Origin: a virus
Direction: 5' to 3' (one strand)
DNA: 64,000 bases
IMG/VR virus record: IMGVR_UViG_3300044712_002668
Coordinates: 248,001-312,000 of that record
Shown: piece by piece, positions 25,078 through 33,471 of the stretch
Layout: each line of letters starts with the position of its first letter
Position numbering within the stretch: position 1 is the first letter of the stretch
Notes under the pieces: model-generated
What the model was told of the DNA's origin: nothing
The model's database searches: none
The model's input: the letters and a program-made list of their open reading frames with translations, nothing else
Program-made: the position numbers and the translations under genes

Positions 25078-25299
25078 ATGCCTGGACAGAAATTCAACTT
25101 TGGAGAAATCTTTAAAAAAGAATTTGAAAGGTTTGGTAAAGGCAAGAATAGATTTAGATTGATGAATGATTATTCGATAGGGGCGGGACAAATGGACTCT
25201 GCCTTTGAATCAAAAGGCAAAGTAAAAGTAGAAACTCTGGAAAAGTTCTGTGAGTATCTTGGTTTGGAACTGGAAATTATTGTAAAGAGAAGATCATGA
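25078..25299 (+). CDS. Small XRE/Cro-like DNA-binding protein
   Basis: 73 residues. SIGAGQMDSAFESKGKVKVETLEKFCEYLGLELEIIVKRRS matches the second half of a Cro/C1 helix-turn-helix (recognition helix then TLEKFCEYLGLEL). The N-terminal basic helix fits the first helix. A phage transcription regulator is likely; operators are not identified. It converges on the minus gene at 25294 with a 6-nt overlap. Confidence 0.65.
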   Translation: MPGQKFNFGEIFKKEFERFGKGKNRFRLMNDYSIGAGQMDSAFESKGKVKVETLEKFCEYLGLELEIIVKRRS

Positions 25300-25671
25300 A
25301 TCTTCATCCTCATCATACATTACATACTTATCATATAAGTTTTTAGCAATTGGATCTTCTAGATCAAATAATATTCCATCCTTTAGTTCTGGAACTATAT
25401 TTGATGACCAATAATAGTGAGCTACTATATTTGAAAGGTAATTATGTTTTTCTTTATCACTTAAATCAAGTGAACTTATTTCTTGTTCTTTCTTGAAAAG
25501 AGCATCAATAATTATCTCTCTTAAATCTGAAAGGTTGTTTTTCAGATTATTACAAACTTTATCTAGAACGTGCATGGTTTTTTGAAGTTTCTCTTCAAGA
25601 CCATGACTGCCTTTCTTAACAGTAAAGTAGAAGTTGTTGACAATTTTTTCCAGTTTAGCCATCTTATCCAT
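25294..25671 (-). CDS. Helical hypothetical protein, minus strand
   Basis: 125 residues. I start it at MDKMAKLEKIVNNFYF (25671) rather than 25719, by similarity to the start of the 37-residue gene at 24938. It is mostly charged helix with a likely coiled coil (LEEKLQKTMHVLDKVCNNLKN) and an acidic tail. It carries one of the terminal amphipathic helices shared by minus-strand singletons. Confidence 0.6.
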   Translation of the reverse strand: MDKMAKLEKIVNNFYFTVKKGSHGLEEKLQKTMHVLDKVCNNLKNNLSDLREIIIDALFKKEQEISSLDLSDKEKHNYLSNIVAHYYWSSNIVPELKDGILFDLEDPIAKNLYDKYVMYDEDEDS

Positions 25672-25733
25672 GTCTATATTTCTAAAAATGCCTTGGATGG
25701 GATGACACATAAAAAACAAAAAGAGTTTGAGTC

Positions 25734-25955
25734 ATGAGCAAAGAAGACCTGATCGAGATCCGTGGCCGTATTATTGAAGCCCTTGGTGGTGGACAGTATT
25801 CAATCCAGGTGGATGGAAATGATACTGTTCTTCGTGCCAGATTGGGAGGCAAGATGAAGCAGAAACATATCAGGGTTATCCCTGGTGACCTTGTTACTGT
25901 AGGCGTAAGCCCATATGATATGAGTCATGGTATTATTACTTGGCGTTTCAAGTAA
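25734..25955 (+). CDS. infA: Translation initiation factor IF-1
   Basis: 73 residues, the size of bacterial IF-1. KEDLIEIRGRIIEALGGGQYSIQVD, then LGGKMKQKHIRVIPGDLVTVGVSPYDMSHGIITWRFK, aligns end to end with the S1-like OB fold of IF-1, including GKM, RVIPGD and SPYD. Host IF-1 binds the 30S A site during initiation. A phage copy could redirect initiation to phage messages. Start ATG directly after a divergent gap; operon with the next gene. Confidence 0.92.
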   Translation: MSKEDLIEIRGRIIEALGGGQYSIQVDGNDTVLRARLGGKMKQKHIRVIPGDLVTVGVSPYDMSHGIITWRFK

Positions 25956-25966
25956 AGGTAAACACA

Positions 25967-26812
25967 ATGACCAACACCCAAGACATCCTCAGAATTTGTT
26001 CCAATGGTCCCAAGGTTGTTTTCAAGCCCGCCAAGGGTACAAAGCTTGGTGATTTTACTACCAAAACTTCTACACTGTATGGTGTAGATAAGATTGTTGA
26101 AGCCTTCAAGGATTTCACCAAGGATAAGAATCCGGCAAAGTTTATCGGTAATATTTACGATGGCCGAGAGATTGTTGCCGTTGTTTCTTATAACGTCAAA
26201 CAGGGAGTGATGATTTGTGATAAGGCACTTGAAACCCGCTATTGGTCTGAAACTGATGCTGTCATTGCTTCTGCCAAGCGTAATGAGTATTACGCAAAGA
26301 TAAAGCCCATCGTTACTCTTTATAATGAAACCTTCCTCAACTTTGTTTCAAATATTTATAACACTATGGTAATTGAAAATGTCAAGACTGTTGTGGTTTT
26401 CAATTACCGTGAGAGTTTGATTGAGAGCTTTGAAGATTTGAAGAAGGCATTGTTTGATGGTGCAGATTTTGACAAGATCAATTCCACTGGAGTTTTGCTG
26501 AAGAATCCTTTTGTGATTGATGTTGGAAACAAGAGTGTGAATGTAAAGAAGAATAAGGGCATTCTTAGTTTCAGGTATGATGATTTCACTGCCAGTGTGT
26601 CATTGTCTAATATCAAGATTGATACGGATGATGGGGCTGAGGTTTGGTTTGATTATGTAAAGAAGGTAGAGTTGATTCATGGTTATCTTTGCGAGGATAA
26701 TCAGAATGATACTTCTACTGTGCTGAATGAGTTGAAGGCATTGTATGAGTCTTCCAAGGCTGAGATGTTGAAGATTCGTACTGAGCTTGGAGTAAAGACC
26801 CTCAATGACTGA
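25967..26812 (+). CDS. Hypothetical protein
   Basis: 281 residues from MTNTQDILRICSNG, 11 nt after infA with an AAGGTAAACACA ribosome site. Mixed alpha/beta with a Lys-rich surface; the end is a helix (LNELKALYESSKAEMLKIR). No domain recognised; co-transcription with IF-1 is the main clue. Confidence 0.7.
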   Translation: MTNTQDILRICSNGPKVVFKPAKGTKLGDFTTKTSTLYGVDKIVEAFKDFTKDKNPAKFIGNIYDGREIVAVVSYNVKQGVMICDKALETRYWSETDAVIASAKRNEYYAKIKPIVTLYNETFLNFVSNIYNTMVIENVKTVVVFNYRESLIESFEDLKKALFDGADFDKINSTGVLLKNPFVIDVGNKSVNVKKNKGILSFRYDDFTASVSLSNIKIDTDDGAEVWFDYVKKVELIHGYLCEDNQNDTSTVLNELKALYESSKAEMLKIRTELGVKTLND

Positions 26813-27200
26813 TACCACAGAGGAAAGGCTTGACGATTATTGTAAGCGTATTGGATTGAAGATGAAGGTTGAATACATCGGACTAATATCCGATGGATTG
26901 TTTTCCAAGAAGCATTATAAATGCAGGCTTGGTTTCAAGGGTAGGACTTTGACTACCGATTTTTATCAGGGTATGGGTTGCACAGAAGAACCGGTTATCC
27001 CTGATGTGATTTCAAGTTTGTGTTTGGATGCTTCTGCTGGAATGGAAGACTTTCCTTTTTTCTGTTCCAGCTTTGGATATGATACCGATTCGATGAAGGC
27101 CAATAAGCTTTGGAAGGCATGCAAGGCTACCGTGCCCAAGTTGAAGAGGTTTCTTGGAGATGCATTCAATGAAACCTGTGAGAAGGGTAGTACTTGGTAA
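26805..27200 (+). CDS. Hypothetical protein
   Basis: 131 residues. GLISDGLFSKKHYKCRLGFKGRTLTTDFYQGMGCTEEP and VISSLCLDASAG in order match a conserved small family seen in bacteria and phages, function unknown. The stop TAA overlaps the next ATG. Confidence 0.7.
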   Translation: MTDTTEERLDDYCKRIGLKMKVEYIGLISDGLFSKKHYKCRLGFKGRTLTTDFYQGMGCTEEPVIPDVISSLCLDASAGMEDFPFFCSSFGYDTDSMKANKLWKACKATVPKLKRFLGDAFNETCEKGSTW

Positions 27201-27478
27201 TGGGACAGGATATTGATAACGCAAAACCAGGTGACATATTTGTAGCGGCTGATAATGGTATTTACGGTGTTATTGTATTGGCTGCTAAAAATAAAGTTGA
27301 TGATGTAAATTTGTGTGCCTTTACATCCAAGGGTCCTGATATGAAAGGACCCTTTACCAATTACTTTATGGATGCATGGAAGCTTACTTATCGTTATAGA
27401 GTTCCTGATATAAAGGATTGGGATTGGATTCCTGAAAGTGTTAATGAATATGCTTGGGAAGTAAAAGAGAACTCGTAA
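27200..27478 (+). CDS. Hypothetical protein
   Basis: 92 residues from MGQDIDNAKPGDIFVA. A beta-rich barrel-like first half (IFVAADNGIYGVIVLA) and Trp-rich C-terminus. The GDIFVA start resembles small phage proteins of unknown function. TAATG overlap with both neighbours. Confidence 0.66.
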   Translation: MGQDIDNAKPGDIFVAADNGIYGVIVLAAKNKVDDVNLCAFTSKGPDMKGPFTNYFMDAWKLTYRYRVPDIKDWDWIPESVNEYAWEVKENS

Positions 27479-27810
27479 TGTCAAGGCAATATACACAAGA
27501 AGAGATTCGAGATAAGTTTATGACTCATGTTGCTGCTCTTGTCAGGTATTGGCAGCGGCAAGTTGATTGTTCTTCTGATGAGAAAGTTGAGGGTATTACC
27601 CATTCTCTTCTTGTAGCTCTGGATGGTGGAGCAATGGCTCTTCCGGCTTTCAAGGTCATTGCGGATCCGCATCCTGCTGATAAGCAATATCATATTGAAC
27701 ATGATGAAAATTGGTATCCTGAGAGTCATGAGTTGAATCATCCTGGTGATATTACGGCAGATGGACTTCTTCATGAGGTTCTGTTCAAGTACCTGAAGGA
27801 TGACGAATGA
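27478..27810 (+). CDS. Hypothetical protein
   Basis: 110 residues from MSRQYTQEEIRDKF. EGITHSLLVALDGGAMALPAFKVIADPHPAD is a strongly conserved-looking segment followed by a His/Asp-rich end. It belongs to a phage/bacterial hypothetical type I have seen but cannot name. ATGA to the next gene. Confidence 0.68.
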   Translation: MSRQYTQEEIRDKFMTHVAALVRYWQRQVDCSSDEKVEGITHSLLVALDGGAMALPAFKVIADPHPADKQYHIEHDENWYPESHELNHPGDITADGLLHEVLFKYLKDDE

Positions 27811-28364
27811 ACATCAACAACCTCAAGAGTTTTATTACTGGTAAGATTGATTCGATCAAGAATGTTGTATTGAATAAGTTTGGGGTTAGCGGAGAGCCGT
27901 TGTTTGTGGGTGGTAGTTGGGAAGTGTTTGTTGAGAAGATCCATGAAATCGTGGATGATTATGTTGAGAATAGTCACAGACGTTTTTTGGAATCATTGGT
28001 TACCAATGAGGTTGAGTTCAAGATTGGTGAGCTGGATCTTCCAACTGAGAATCGTATTAATGATTTGATTGATGAAGCGATGACTGAGAAGATTGATGAA
28101 GCTATCGATAAGGCTATTTCGGATGAGGGTAATGAACATTTGAGGACAGTTATTACTGAAATTGTTGAGGAGAACGCTGTAACTGAGGAGTATATTTCTG
28201 ATATTGTTCGAACACAGTTGAGTGACCAAGGTGATGATTTTGAGGATTCTGTTATGAGTGTAGTCAAGACAAACAGTGATTTTGAGTTGTGTGTTCTGGA
28301 TATTATCAAGGATAATCCCAGGGCTGTTCTCAAGGCATTGCTTGAGGGTTTGAATAACGAGTAG
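27807..28364 (+). CDS. Acidic helical hypothetical protein
   Basis: 185 residues, almost entirely acidic helix (LIDEAMTEKIDEAIDKAISDEG). Repeating hydrophobic spacing suggests coiled-coil assembly. It could be a scaffold or structural chaperone, but no family supports that. Confidence 0.66.
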   Translation: MNINNLKSFITGKIDSIKNVVLNKFGVSGEPLFVGGSWEVFVEKIHEIVDDYVENSHRRFLESLVTNEVEFKIGELDLPTENRINDLIDEAMTEKIDEAIDKAISDEGNEHLRTVITEIVEENAVTEEYISDIVRTQLSDQGDDFEDSVMSVVKTNSDFELCVLDIIKDNPRAVLKALLEGLNNE

Positions 28365-28374
28365 TAGGTGAATA

Positions 28375-29466
28375 ATGGGACTATCTGACGAAGAGAGAAT
28401 CTCTAAGGTTTTTGCAGTATTCATTCGTTTGAATGATTACTTTGATACTAATACATCTCAGTATCATAAGTATGATTTGGAAATATATAATAAGCTGAAG
28501 AAGATTGTAAAGAAGTTGTGGATTACTTATTATAGTGGTTCACGAAATGGTATGTTCTGGTTTTGTGGTGGCGAGATTGATAGCACTGATTTGCCGCCCA
28601 TGGGAACCATGGCATCATCATTCAGGTTGCTTGATAAGGAAGATGTTTTTTTTCCACCTCCCAAGGATGAGGAGGAGAAGAAAGATAGGGACTTCTGGAA
28701 TTATGAGAAGCCTGAAAAGGAACAGACTTCTTATGACAAGCTTTGTTATTATATTCGTCAGTATTTCGATAAAATTGAATTCTTGCATAAGAAGAATGAG
28801 CACGCTGTATGGAATGTGTTTCGTGAATGCGAAGCATATTTCTATGCAGCCAATCGATATGATGATAAGTTGTCAAAGCGTTTGGGCAAGGTTACCAAGT
28901 TGTTTGCTGAGATGATGGGTATTTGTACTCATGCATTTGCAAACAATCCTGTTTATTATAAAGCCTGGATGGCTGATAAGATTCTTGAGAAGTTCAAGGT
29001 TTATGATGGGAACGATCTTGTTATGCAATGGTTTATAAAGCATAACTTTCATCATAAGATTTCTTTGAAGTATTATGATAATGCTCAGCTTTATGCTGAT
29101 TATAAGAAGTTCCGAGCGTTGTCAGCTCCATCCTTGATGGATAAGATAGAGGTATTGTTCAGGTTCATTGGGGGCGGGCTTGATGATTTTTATCATAAGC
29201 AATTGCTTGAATCATGTAAGAAGGCTAATTTTAGTGAAGGTGATATCAAGAAGGTTGAGGGTTGGTTGAATAATTGTAAGAAGCTTCGTGAGGAAAAGGA
29301 GGCTGAAACTAAAACTGATTATAATAAGAATCGTTTTGATTCTGTATGGTTTGAGAGTTATGATGTAAAGGATACTGAGGAGAAGCCTGAAGTAAAGAAG
29401 GAGGTCAAGAAGATTTCAGCTCCAAAGAAGAAGCCTGTTACAAAGAAGGCCAAGGTCAAGAAATGA
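28375..29466 (+). CDS. Hypothetical protein with Lys/Pro-rich tail
   Basis: 363 residues. The body is helical and Tyr/Phe/Lys-rich; the last 35 residues are Lys/Pro/Val (KKEVKKISAPKKKPVTKKAKVKK), a histone-tail-like end also seen in the proteins at 31662, 32954 and 39388. DNA binding through the tail is plausible. ATGA with the next gene. Confidence 0.68.
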   Translation: MGLSDEERISKVFAVFIRLNDYFDTNTSQYHKYDLEIYNKLKKIVKKLWITYYSGSRNGMFWFCGGEIDSTDLPPMGTMASSFRLLDKEDVFFPPPKDEEEKKDRDFWNYEKPEKEQTSYDKLCYYIRQYFDKIEFLHKKNEHAVWNVFRECEAYFYAANRYDDKLSKRLGKVTKLFAEMMGICTHAFANNPVYYKAWMADKILEKFKVYDGNDLVMQWFIKHNFHHKISLKYYDNAQLYADYKKFRALSAPSLMDKIEVLFRFIGGGLDDFYHKQLLESCKKANFSEGDIKKVEGWLNNCKKLREEKEAETKTDYNKNRFDSVWFESYDVKDTEEKPEVKKEVKKISAPKKKPVTKKAKVKK

Positions 29467-29660
29467 CCCTTTGGAATTTTTGGCATTCACCATGGCAACG
29501 CAAGTTGCTATTTATTATCATATCTATCTTTGCTTTTATTGCTTATCTTAGAGGGGAATCTGTATTACTTGAACTGGCCTGGGATGGTGTTTGGATCTCC
29601 GGTGTAGAATTGATAACGGCAATATTGATGACGATGTTCTGCACAGAGCCAAAGAAATGA
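29463..29660 (+). CDS. Small two-helix membrane protein
   Basis: 65 residues with hydrophobic segments LLFIIISIFAFIAYL and VWISGVELITAILMTMF. N-terminal WNFWHSPWQRK would sit at the membrane face. Overlaps both neighbours by 4 nt. Confidence 0.62.
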   Translation: MTLWNFWHSPWQRKLLFIIISIFAFIAYLRGESVLLELAWDGVWISGVELITAILMTMFCTEPKK

Positions 29661-29923
29661 CAATCGAAAAGGTATCAGTTTTGATTTACTCTCACAGGCA
29701 TGGAACTGATGTGAGTGTTTATAAGACTAATGAGGGGGCTATCAAGGCAGTCTTTGAAATTATGGCTGAATATAAACTTGAGCTTGAGGGTTCTGGTGAT
29801 AAGGAGGCTATTGCAGAATTTGAGGAAGCTGTGAAGAATAATGATATCGGAACGGCTTCAGAGATTTGGGCTGAGATTGTTGGAGAAACTTTCGAGATCA
29901 ATGAGGTTCCTTTGAATGAATAA
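29657..29923 (+). CDS. Small hypothetical, paralogue A
   Basis: 88 residues. VSVLIYSHRHGTDVSVYKTNEGAIKAVFEIM aligns with LVLLHRRHGYVESVYILPEQEAYRQAIIYII of the next gene, so the two are tandem paralogues. A H-R-H-G turn after a beta strand is the shared core. Similar short proteins are common in phages; function unknown. Confidence 0.66.
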   Translation: MTIEKVSVLIYSHRHGTDVSVYKTNEGAIKAVFEIMAEYKLELEGSGDKEAIAEFEEAVKNNDIGTASEIWAEIVGETFEINEVPLNE

Positions 29924-30218
29924 AGAAGTGGCATTGGTTTTATTGCATCGTAGACATGGCTATGTTGAAAGTGTTTATATTCTACCAGAACAAGAAGCTT
30001 ATAGACAAGCTATAATTTATATAATTGGCAATCTTAATTGTACTACAAATCCTGAAGATATTCAGGTTATTAAAAATCTTATTCTTGAAAAGAAATATGA
30101 AGAAGCTTATGAGATATTGGATGCTGAGAATTATGTAGCAGTTATGCCGATAAATACTCTTGATGAGGAGGTTTCTGATACTGAGGTTATCAAGTGGCTA
30201 ACTGGAGATAATAAATAA
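29916..30218 (+). CDS. Small hypothetical, paralogue B
   Basis: 100 residues, tandem paralogue of the preceding gene (shared hydrophobic strand, RHG, then a helix with xxA...I). It is longer at the C-terminus (TLDEEVSDTEVIKWLTG). The two differ strongly in sequence, so the duplication is old. Confidence 0.65.
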   Translation: MNKEVALVLLHRRHGYVESVYILPEQEAYRQAIIYIIGNLNCTTNPEDIQVIKNLILEKKYEEAYEILDAENYVAVMPINTLDEEVSDTEVIKWLTGDNK

Positions 30219-30460
30219 TGTACGACAATGATGATGAGGATTATGACCCTTGTTATGATAATGATGACGATGATGATTTGATTGATGGGGTTGGGTTTGC
30301 ACAAGAGGGCAGTGCTCTCCGGGCCGAAACCCCTGACAATCCCCGCATCTATCCTTGTCCTACTTGCGGTGCAGAAAATGTTCTTACCTTGATTGATAAG
30401 GCCCGTCATTACCAATGCGACCGCTGTGCAGATAGGGCAGAGCGTGGAGGTGATTGGTAA
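30218..30460 (+). CDS. Acidic zinc-ribbon protein
   Basis: 80 residues. An N-terminal run of Asp/Tyr (DNDDEDYDP, DNDDDDD) precedes a ribbon CPTCG...CDRC. The second half has higher GC. Zinc binding is likely; possibly a transcription- or translation-linked accessory protein. Confidence 0.63.
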   Translation: MYDNDDEDYDPCYDNDDDDDLIDGVGFAQEGSALRAETPDNPRIYPCPTCGAENVLTLIDKARHYQCDRCADRAERGGDW

Positions 30461-30720
30461 TGCTCAAAGACTGGGATGAGAAGATTGACATCTCTGATTT
30501 GATTGATAATTATAATGACGATAAGATTAATGTGATAGCAGTTGCCAAGGGTTTGGCTGACAGGCTTGCCGCTTGCAAGTGGAGCAAGAAAGATTTTATC
30601 GTTGATTGTATTGCTAGACTTCGTGATGCTGTAGAAGACGAAGATGAGTTTGATGAGCTTCTTGAAGAGCTTTATGATTGGGGAGATACTAATAAGCGTC
30701 TTTGGGTTCAGGCAATGTAA
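30460..30720 (+). CDS. Hypothetical protein
   Basis: 86 residues from MLKDWDEKIDISDLID. NVIAVAKGLADRLAACKWSKKDFIVDCIARLRDAVEDEDEFDELLEELYDWGDTNKRLWV is the pattern of a conserved small acidic helical phage protein of unknown role. TAATG overlap with the previous gene. Confidence 0.68.
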   Translation: MLKDWDEKIDISDLIDNYNDDKINVIAVAKGLADRLAACKWSKKDFIVDCIARLRDAVEDEDEFDELLEELYDWGDTNKRLWVQAM

Positions 30721-31158
30721 TTAGTCTTTTGGAATATCCTTTCTTGAAGCTGGCTGCATAAGGAGATTCCTTGCACTAACAGGGGTGGCTATATCAGCCA
30801 TCCCTTGGTATGGTTGTCCATGCTCTCTCATTAAAAATAATGCCAGCCTTCTTAAATTAGCTCTATATCTTTTTATAACTTGATACTTCTCATTGATTTT
30901 ATTTTGCAATTTATTTATTTCATCTCTCTTCAATCTTCGCATAAACTCTGATGTTTGAATAAGAAGTTCTTCATTAACTTTATCTATATTATTTTGTAGA
31001 TAAGATATCTCCTCTTCCATAAGTTTTATTTTATCTATTTGATATTCTACTTTATCTCTTATTGTTTCATCAAGCAAGTGAAGATGGGCCTTGATTTCCT
31101 CAATGGCTATCTTGATAATCTTCATATCGCGAGCAATTTTTACCAATACGTTTTTCAT
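30721..31158 (-). CDS. Coiled-coil protein, minus strand
   Basis: 145 residues from MKNVLVKIARDMKII; an upstream Met at 31215 would add a hydrophobic stretch overlapping the divergent gene. Residues 20-110 are a long charged coiled coil (EEEISYLQNNIDKVNEELLIQ). The N-terminal VLVKIARDMKIIKIAI is the amphipathic helix type shared by minus-strand singletons. Convergent with the plus-strand gene ending at 30720. Confidence 0.62.
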   Translation of the reverse strand: MKNVLVKIARDMKIIKIAIEEIKAHLHLLDETIRDKVEYQIDKIKLMEEEISYLQNNIDKVNEELLIQTSEFMRRLKRDEINKLQNKINEKYQVIKRYRANLRRLALFLMREHGQPYQGMADIATPVSARNLLMQPASRKDIPKD

Positions 31159-31174
31159 ATTAGTATAAAAGAAT

Positions 31175-31354
31175 ATGACTATGAACAAACCAAACAAATT
31201 AGTATTGACAATCAATATTGGAAATGATGATGTTCAAACCAGGGACGATGTTGCCAGGGTTATCAAGCAACATCTCACCAAGATTGCTAATAAAGATTCT
31301 GGTAAGATTATGGATGATAATGGAAACTCCATTGGTAAGTGGGAATATCAATGA
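31175..31354 (+). CDS. Small hypothetical protein
   Basis: 59 residues, MTMNKPNKLVLTINIGNDDVQTRDDVARVIKQHL. Strand then helix, ending in IMDDNGNSIGKWEY, a fold common to small phage proteins. The TGA overlaps the next ATG (ATGA). It is divergent from the coiled-coil gene with only 16 nt between starts. Confidence 0.65.
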   Translation: MTMNKPNKLVLTINIGNDDVQTRDDVARVIKQHLTKIANKDSGKIMDDNGNSIGKWEYQ

Positions 31355-31581
31355 GCGATGATGCTCCAAGAAAATTTTTCAAATGCACTTTCACTGTCAC
31401 TGTAATTTGTGAAGATGAGCCGATAGCTCCTGATACGAGTTTGGGGGATATTGAGTATGAGATTATGGAGGGAGAGTGTGTTGGGGATGTGGAGTATGCA
31501 GAAGTGCAGGAGATAACTTATGAAGAGGCGAAGGTTGAGTGTGAGAAAATTGGAGCTGAGATTGAATTTTTCGGACCATAA
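31351..31581 (+). CDS. Small acidic hypothetical protein
   Basis: 76 residues from MSDDAPRKFFKCTFTVTVICEDEP, beta-rich with an acidic end. The C-terminal EVQEITYEEAKVECEKIGAEIEFFG is a strand-helix-strand. Start by ATGA overlap. Confidence 0.64.
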   Translation: MSDDAPRKFFKCTFTVTVICEDEPIAPDTSLGDIEYEIMEGECVGDVEYAEVQEITYEEAKVECEKIGAEIEFFGP

Positions 31582-31600
31582 ACTGCTTGATAAAAATCAT

Positions 31601-31628
31601 TTGACAATTGAAAACTCTGTGATATCTA
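31601..31628 (+). promoter_or_regulatory. Putative sigma-70-type promoter
   Basis: TTGACA at 31601 is a consensus -35; a weak TATCTA lies 16 bases downstream. It precedes the first gene of a short unit closed by the terminator at 33432. The -10 match is poor, so the phage or host polymerase may recognise another element. Confidence 0.4.
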
Positions 31629-31661
31629 ACTGATAACCCGGTACAAAAGGAAAAAAACAAC

Positions 31662-32372
31662 ATGGCCAAGACCACCGATACCAGCATTTCCGCCGCTTTC
31701 GCCACCAAGGCCGCTCGTCTGGTTGAGCTTGAGAAGGAGCTTGCTCTTCTGAAGAAGGAGCTTGCTGAGGATCTCAAGAGCATTTCAACGAGTGAGCTTG
31801 CTCCTATTGTGAAGGATCTGGTTGCGGTGCAAAAGCAGGCACGCCCTGCCCGGACGAATGTTCGCGGCAGTGTTCGTTCCCCTGTGACTGGCGAGACTCC
31901 CACGGAGTACGTCAGGCGTTGTGATCCGAACCTCTCCATCAAGGAGGTGATTGAGCTTGCCAAGGAAGAGGTCAAGCTTGATATTTCGTATGCCCTTGTT
32001 TATCAGACTCGTAAGAACGATTCTGCGAAGGGTGTTGTTGCTCCCCCTCCAAAGAAGGCTGTCAAGAAGGCTCCTGCAAAGGAGGAGCCGAAGCCTTCCA
32101 AGAAGGAAACTCCCAAGCCTGCTAAGAAGGAGGAACCTAAGCCCTCCAAGAAGCCGGCCAAGAAGGAGCCTGCCAAGGAGATTGCAAAGCCGACCAAGGA
32201 GGAGGCCAAGCCTTCCAAGAAGAAGTCGGTCATTGTCAAGAAGGGAGAGGTTGCCGCTGCCAAGCCGGCTGTGACGCCCTCCAAGCGTGTTGCTAAGAAG
32301 CCCCTTGCCCCTGCGCCCGAGGTTGTTGTCCCTGCCCTTGAGGCTGCTACGGAAGTTTCCGCTGCCAACTAA
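31662..32372 (+). CDS. Histone-H1-like basic-tailed protein, paralogue 1
   Basis: 236 residues. N-terminal coiled coil (LVELEKELALLKKELAE), a middle domain PTEYVRRCDPNLSIKEVIELA...LVYQTRK, then about 100 residues of Lys/Pro/Ala repeats (KPSKK, AKKEEP) like an H1 tail. The middle domain is shared with the gene at 32954. Such tails bind DNA, so a nucleoid-type or genome-packing role is plausible. GC and codon use suggest high expression, consistent with its own promoter and AAGG site. Confidence 0.72.
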   Translation: MAKTTDTSISAAFATKAARLVELEKELALLKKELAEDLKSISTSELAPIVKDLVAVQKQARPARTNVRGSVRSPVTGETPTEYVRRCDPNLSIKEVIELAKEEVKLDISYALVYQTRKNDSAKGVVAPPPKKAVKKAPAKEEPKPSKKETPKPAKKEEPKPSKKPAKKEPAKEIAKPTKEEAKPSKKKSVIVKKGEVAAAKPAVTPSKRVAKKPLAPAPEVVVPALEAATEVSAAN

Positions 32373-32424
32373 GGCCAAGAATTGAAAGCACTCTTCCTTA
32401 ACTTAATCCTTATAAAGGGATTAT

Positions 32425-32859
32425 ATGACCAACAGAACCCTCGATAAAGCATTGACTCTCGTTGCATTGGCTCTCGAATCAATCCCTGGTACGGCCAGGG
32501 AATTGAATCGCAAGCGGCACGAAGCCCGTCTTCAAAAACGTTTGTTTGATTCGTTGAAAAACATTGTTAAGAAGAAGCCCTCCAAGGCTGAGGGTGAGGT
32601 TAAGAAGGAAGTCAAGCGAGAGAAGAACCTTGATTATTTGAATGCTCTTCAACTTGTAAAGTCTTATTTGAACAAGGTTGGTAAGAAGGAATTTATTGTT
32701 GAAGATGTTTGTAAATATGCAAATCAGTTTGATAAGAATGTTATCAGGGGCCGTATTGAATATTGTAAGCAGGCTGGGCTTGTAAAGACCACTGGTAAGC
32801 GTGGTAAGAATTCTCGCGGTAAGAATGTTGAAATCCTTGCTGTTGTTGAAAAGAACTGA
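32425..32859 (+). CDS. Basic winged-helix-like protein
   Basis: 144 residues. N-terminal basic helical region (RELNRKRHEARLQKRL) with Lys-rich linker, then about 70-135 a helix-helix-helix-wing pattern (FIVEDVCKYANQFDKNVIRGRIEYCKQAGLVKTTGKRGKN). It lies between the two H1-like paralogues. DNA-binding is likely; specificity unknown. Confidence 0.6.
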   Translation: MTNRTLDKALTLVALALESIPGTARELNRKRHEARLQKRLFDSLKNIVKKKPSKAEGEVKKEVKREKNLDYLNALQLVKSYLNKVGKKEFIVEDVCKYANQFDKNVIRGRIEYCKQAGLVKTTGKRGKNSRGKNVEILAVVEKN

Positions 32860-32953
32860 ACATTTTGTCAGATAACATATTTTTGAACTTGCATCAATGA
32901 ACATCAGCGCTATAAATCAATCAAGCAACCGCAACAACAAGGAACAAAACAAC

Positions 32954-33409
32954 ATGGCCAAGACCACCACCACCAGTGTTTCCGCTACCGCTTCTTCTTT
33001 CAGTGCCCAGCTCGCTCGCCTTGCTGAGCTTCAGCTTGAGACTGAGACTCTGAAGAAGAGCCTGCTTTCGCAGCTCGGACCTGATTACGCCAAGGGTCAG
33101 GTTGCTGCTTCTTTCAAGCCGGTCAAGCGTGCTTCTCGTGGCCGTCCTTCTGGTGAGGATATCCGCGTGAACGGCATCACCCGCAGCGAGTTCATTCGCA
33201 ATTGTGATCCCGCTCTCTCCATTAAGGAGGTGCAGGAGCTTGGCCGTAACGCCGGGTTCGGAGAGATTGGTTACCACCTTGTTTATCAGGTGCGCCTGAA
33301 CGCTGCCGCCAAGGCCGAGGCCGAGCGGGAAGCCAAGGCGCTTGCCAAGGCCGAGCGTGCCAAGGCCAAGGCTGCTTCTGAGAAGAAGGCTGCCAAGGGT
33401 AAGAAGTAA
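32954..33409 (+). CDS. Histone-H1-like basic-tailed protein, paralogue 2
   Basis: 151 residues, starting MAKTTTTSVSATASS as paralogue 1 starts MAKTTDTSISAAF. Shared middle RSEFIRNCDPALSIKEVQELGRN...LVYQVR, and a shorter Lys/Ala/Glu tail (AKAERAKAKAASEKKAAKGKK). I start it at the Met at 32954, after an AAGGAACAAAACAAC leader nearly identical to that of paralogue 1. Last gene before the terminator. Confidence 0.72.
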   Translation: MAKTTTTSVSATASSFSAQLARLAELQLETETLKKSLLSQLGPDYAKGQVAASFKPVKRASRGRPSGEDIRVNGITRSEFIRNCDPALSIKEVQELGRNAGFGEIGYHLVYQVRLNAAAKAEAEREAKALAKAERAKAKAASEKKAAKGKK

Positions 33410-33431
33410 CCTTTTTTGAAAAAAATTGTTG

Positions 33432-33471
33432 GCCCAGGGAGAGGGAAACCTCTCCTTGGGCTTCTTTTTTT
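33432..33471 (+). terminator. Rho-independent terminator
   Basis: GCCCAGGGAGAGG pairs with CCTCTCCTTGGGC (one mismatch/wobble) around a GAAA-type loop, followed by CTTCTTTTTTT. It ends the unit containing the two H1-like genes. Confidence 0.88.

Noticed and set aside
31785-32378. Long minus-strand open frames antisense to the H1-like gene
   Set aside because: They arise from the Lys/Ala/Pro codon bias of the plus-strand gene (reverse of AAG and GCC codons); the plus frame has the ribosome site and promoter.
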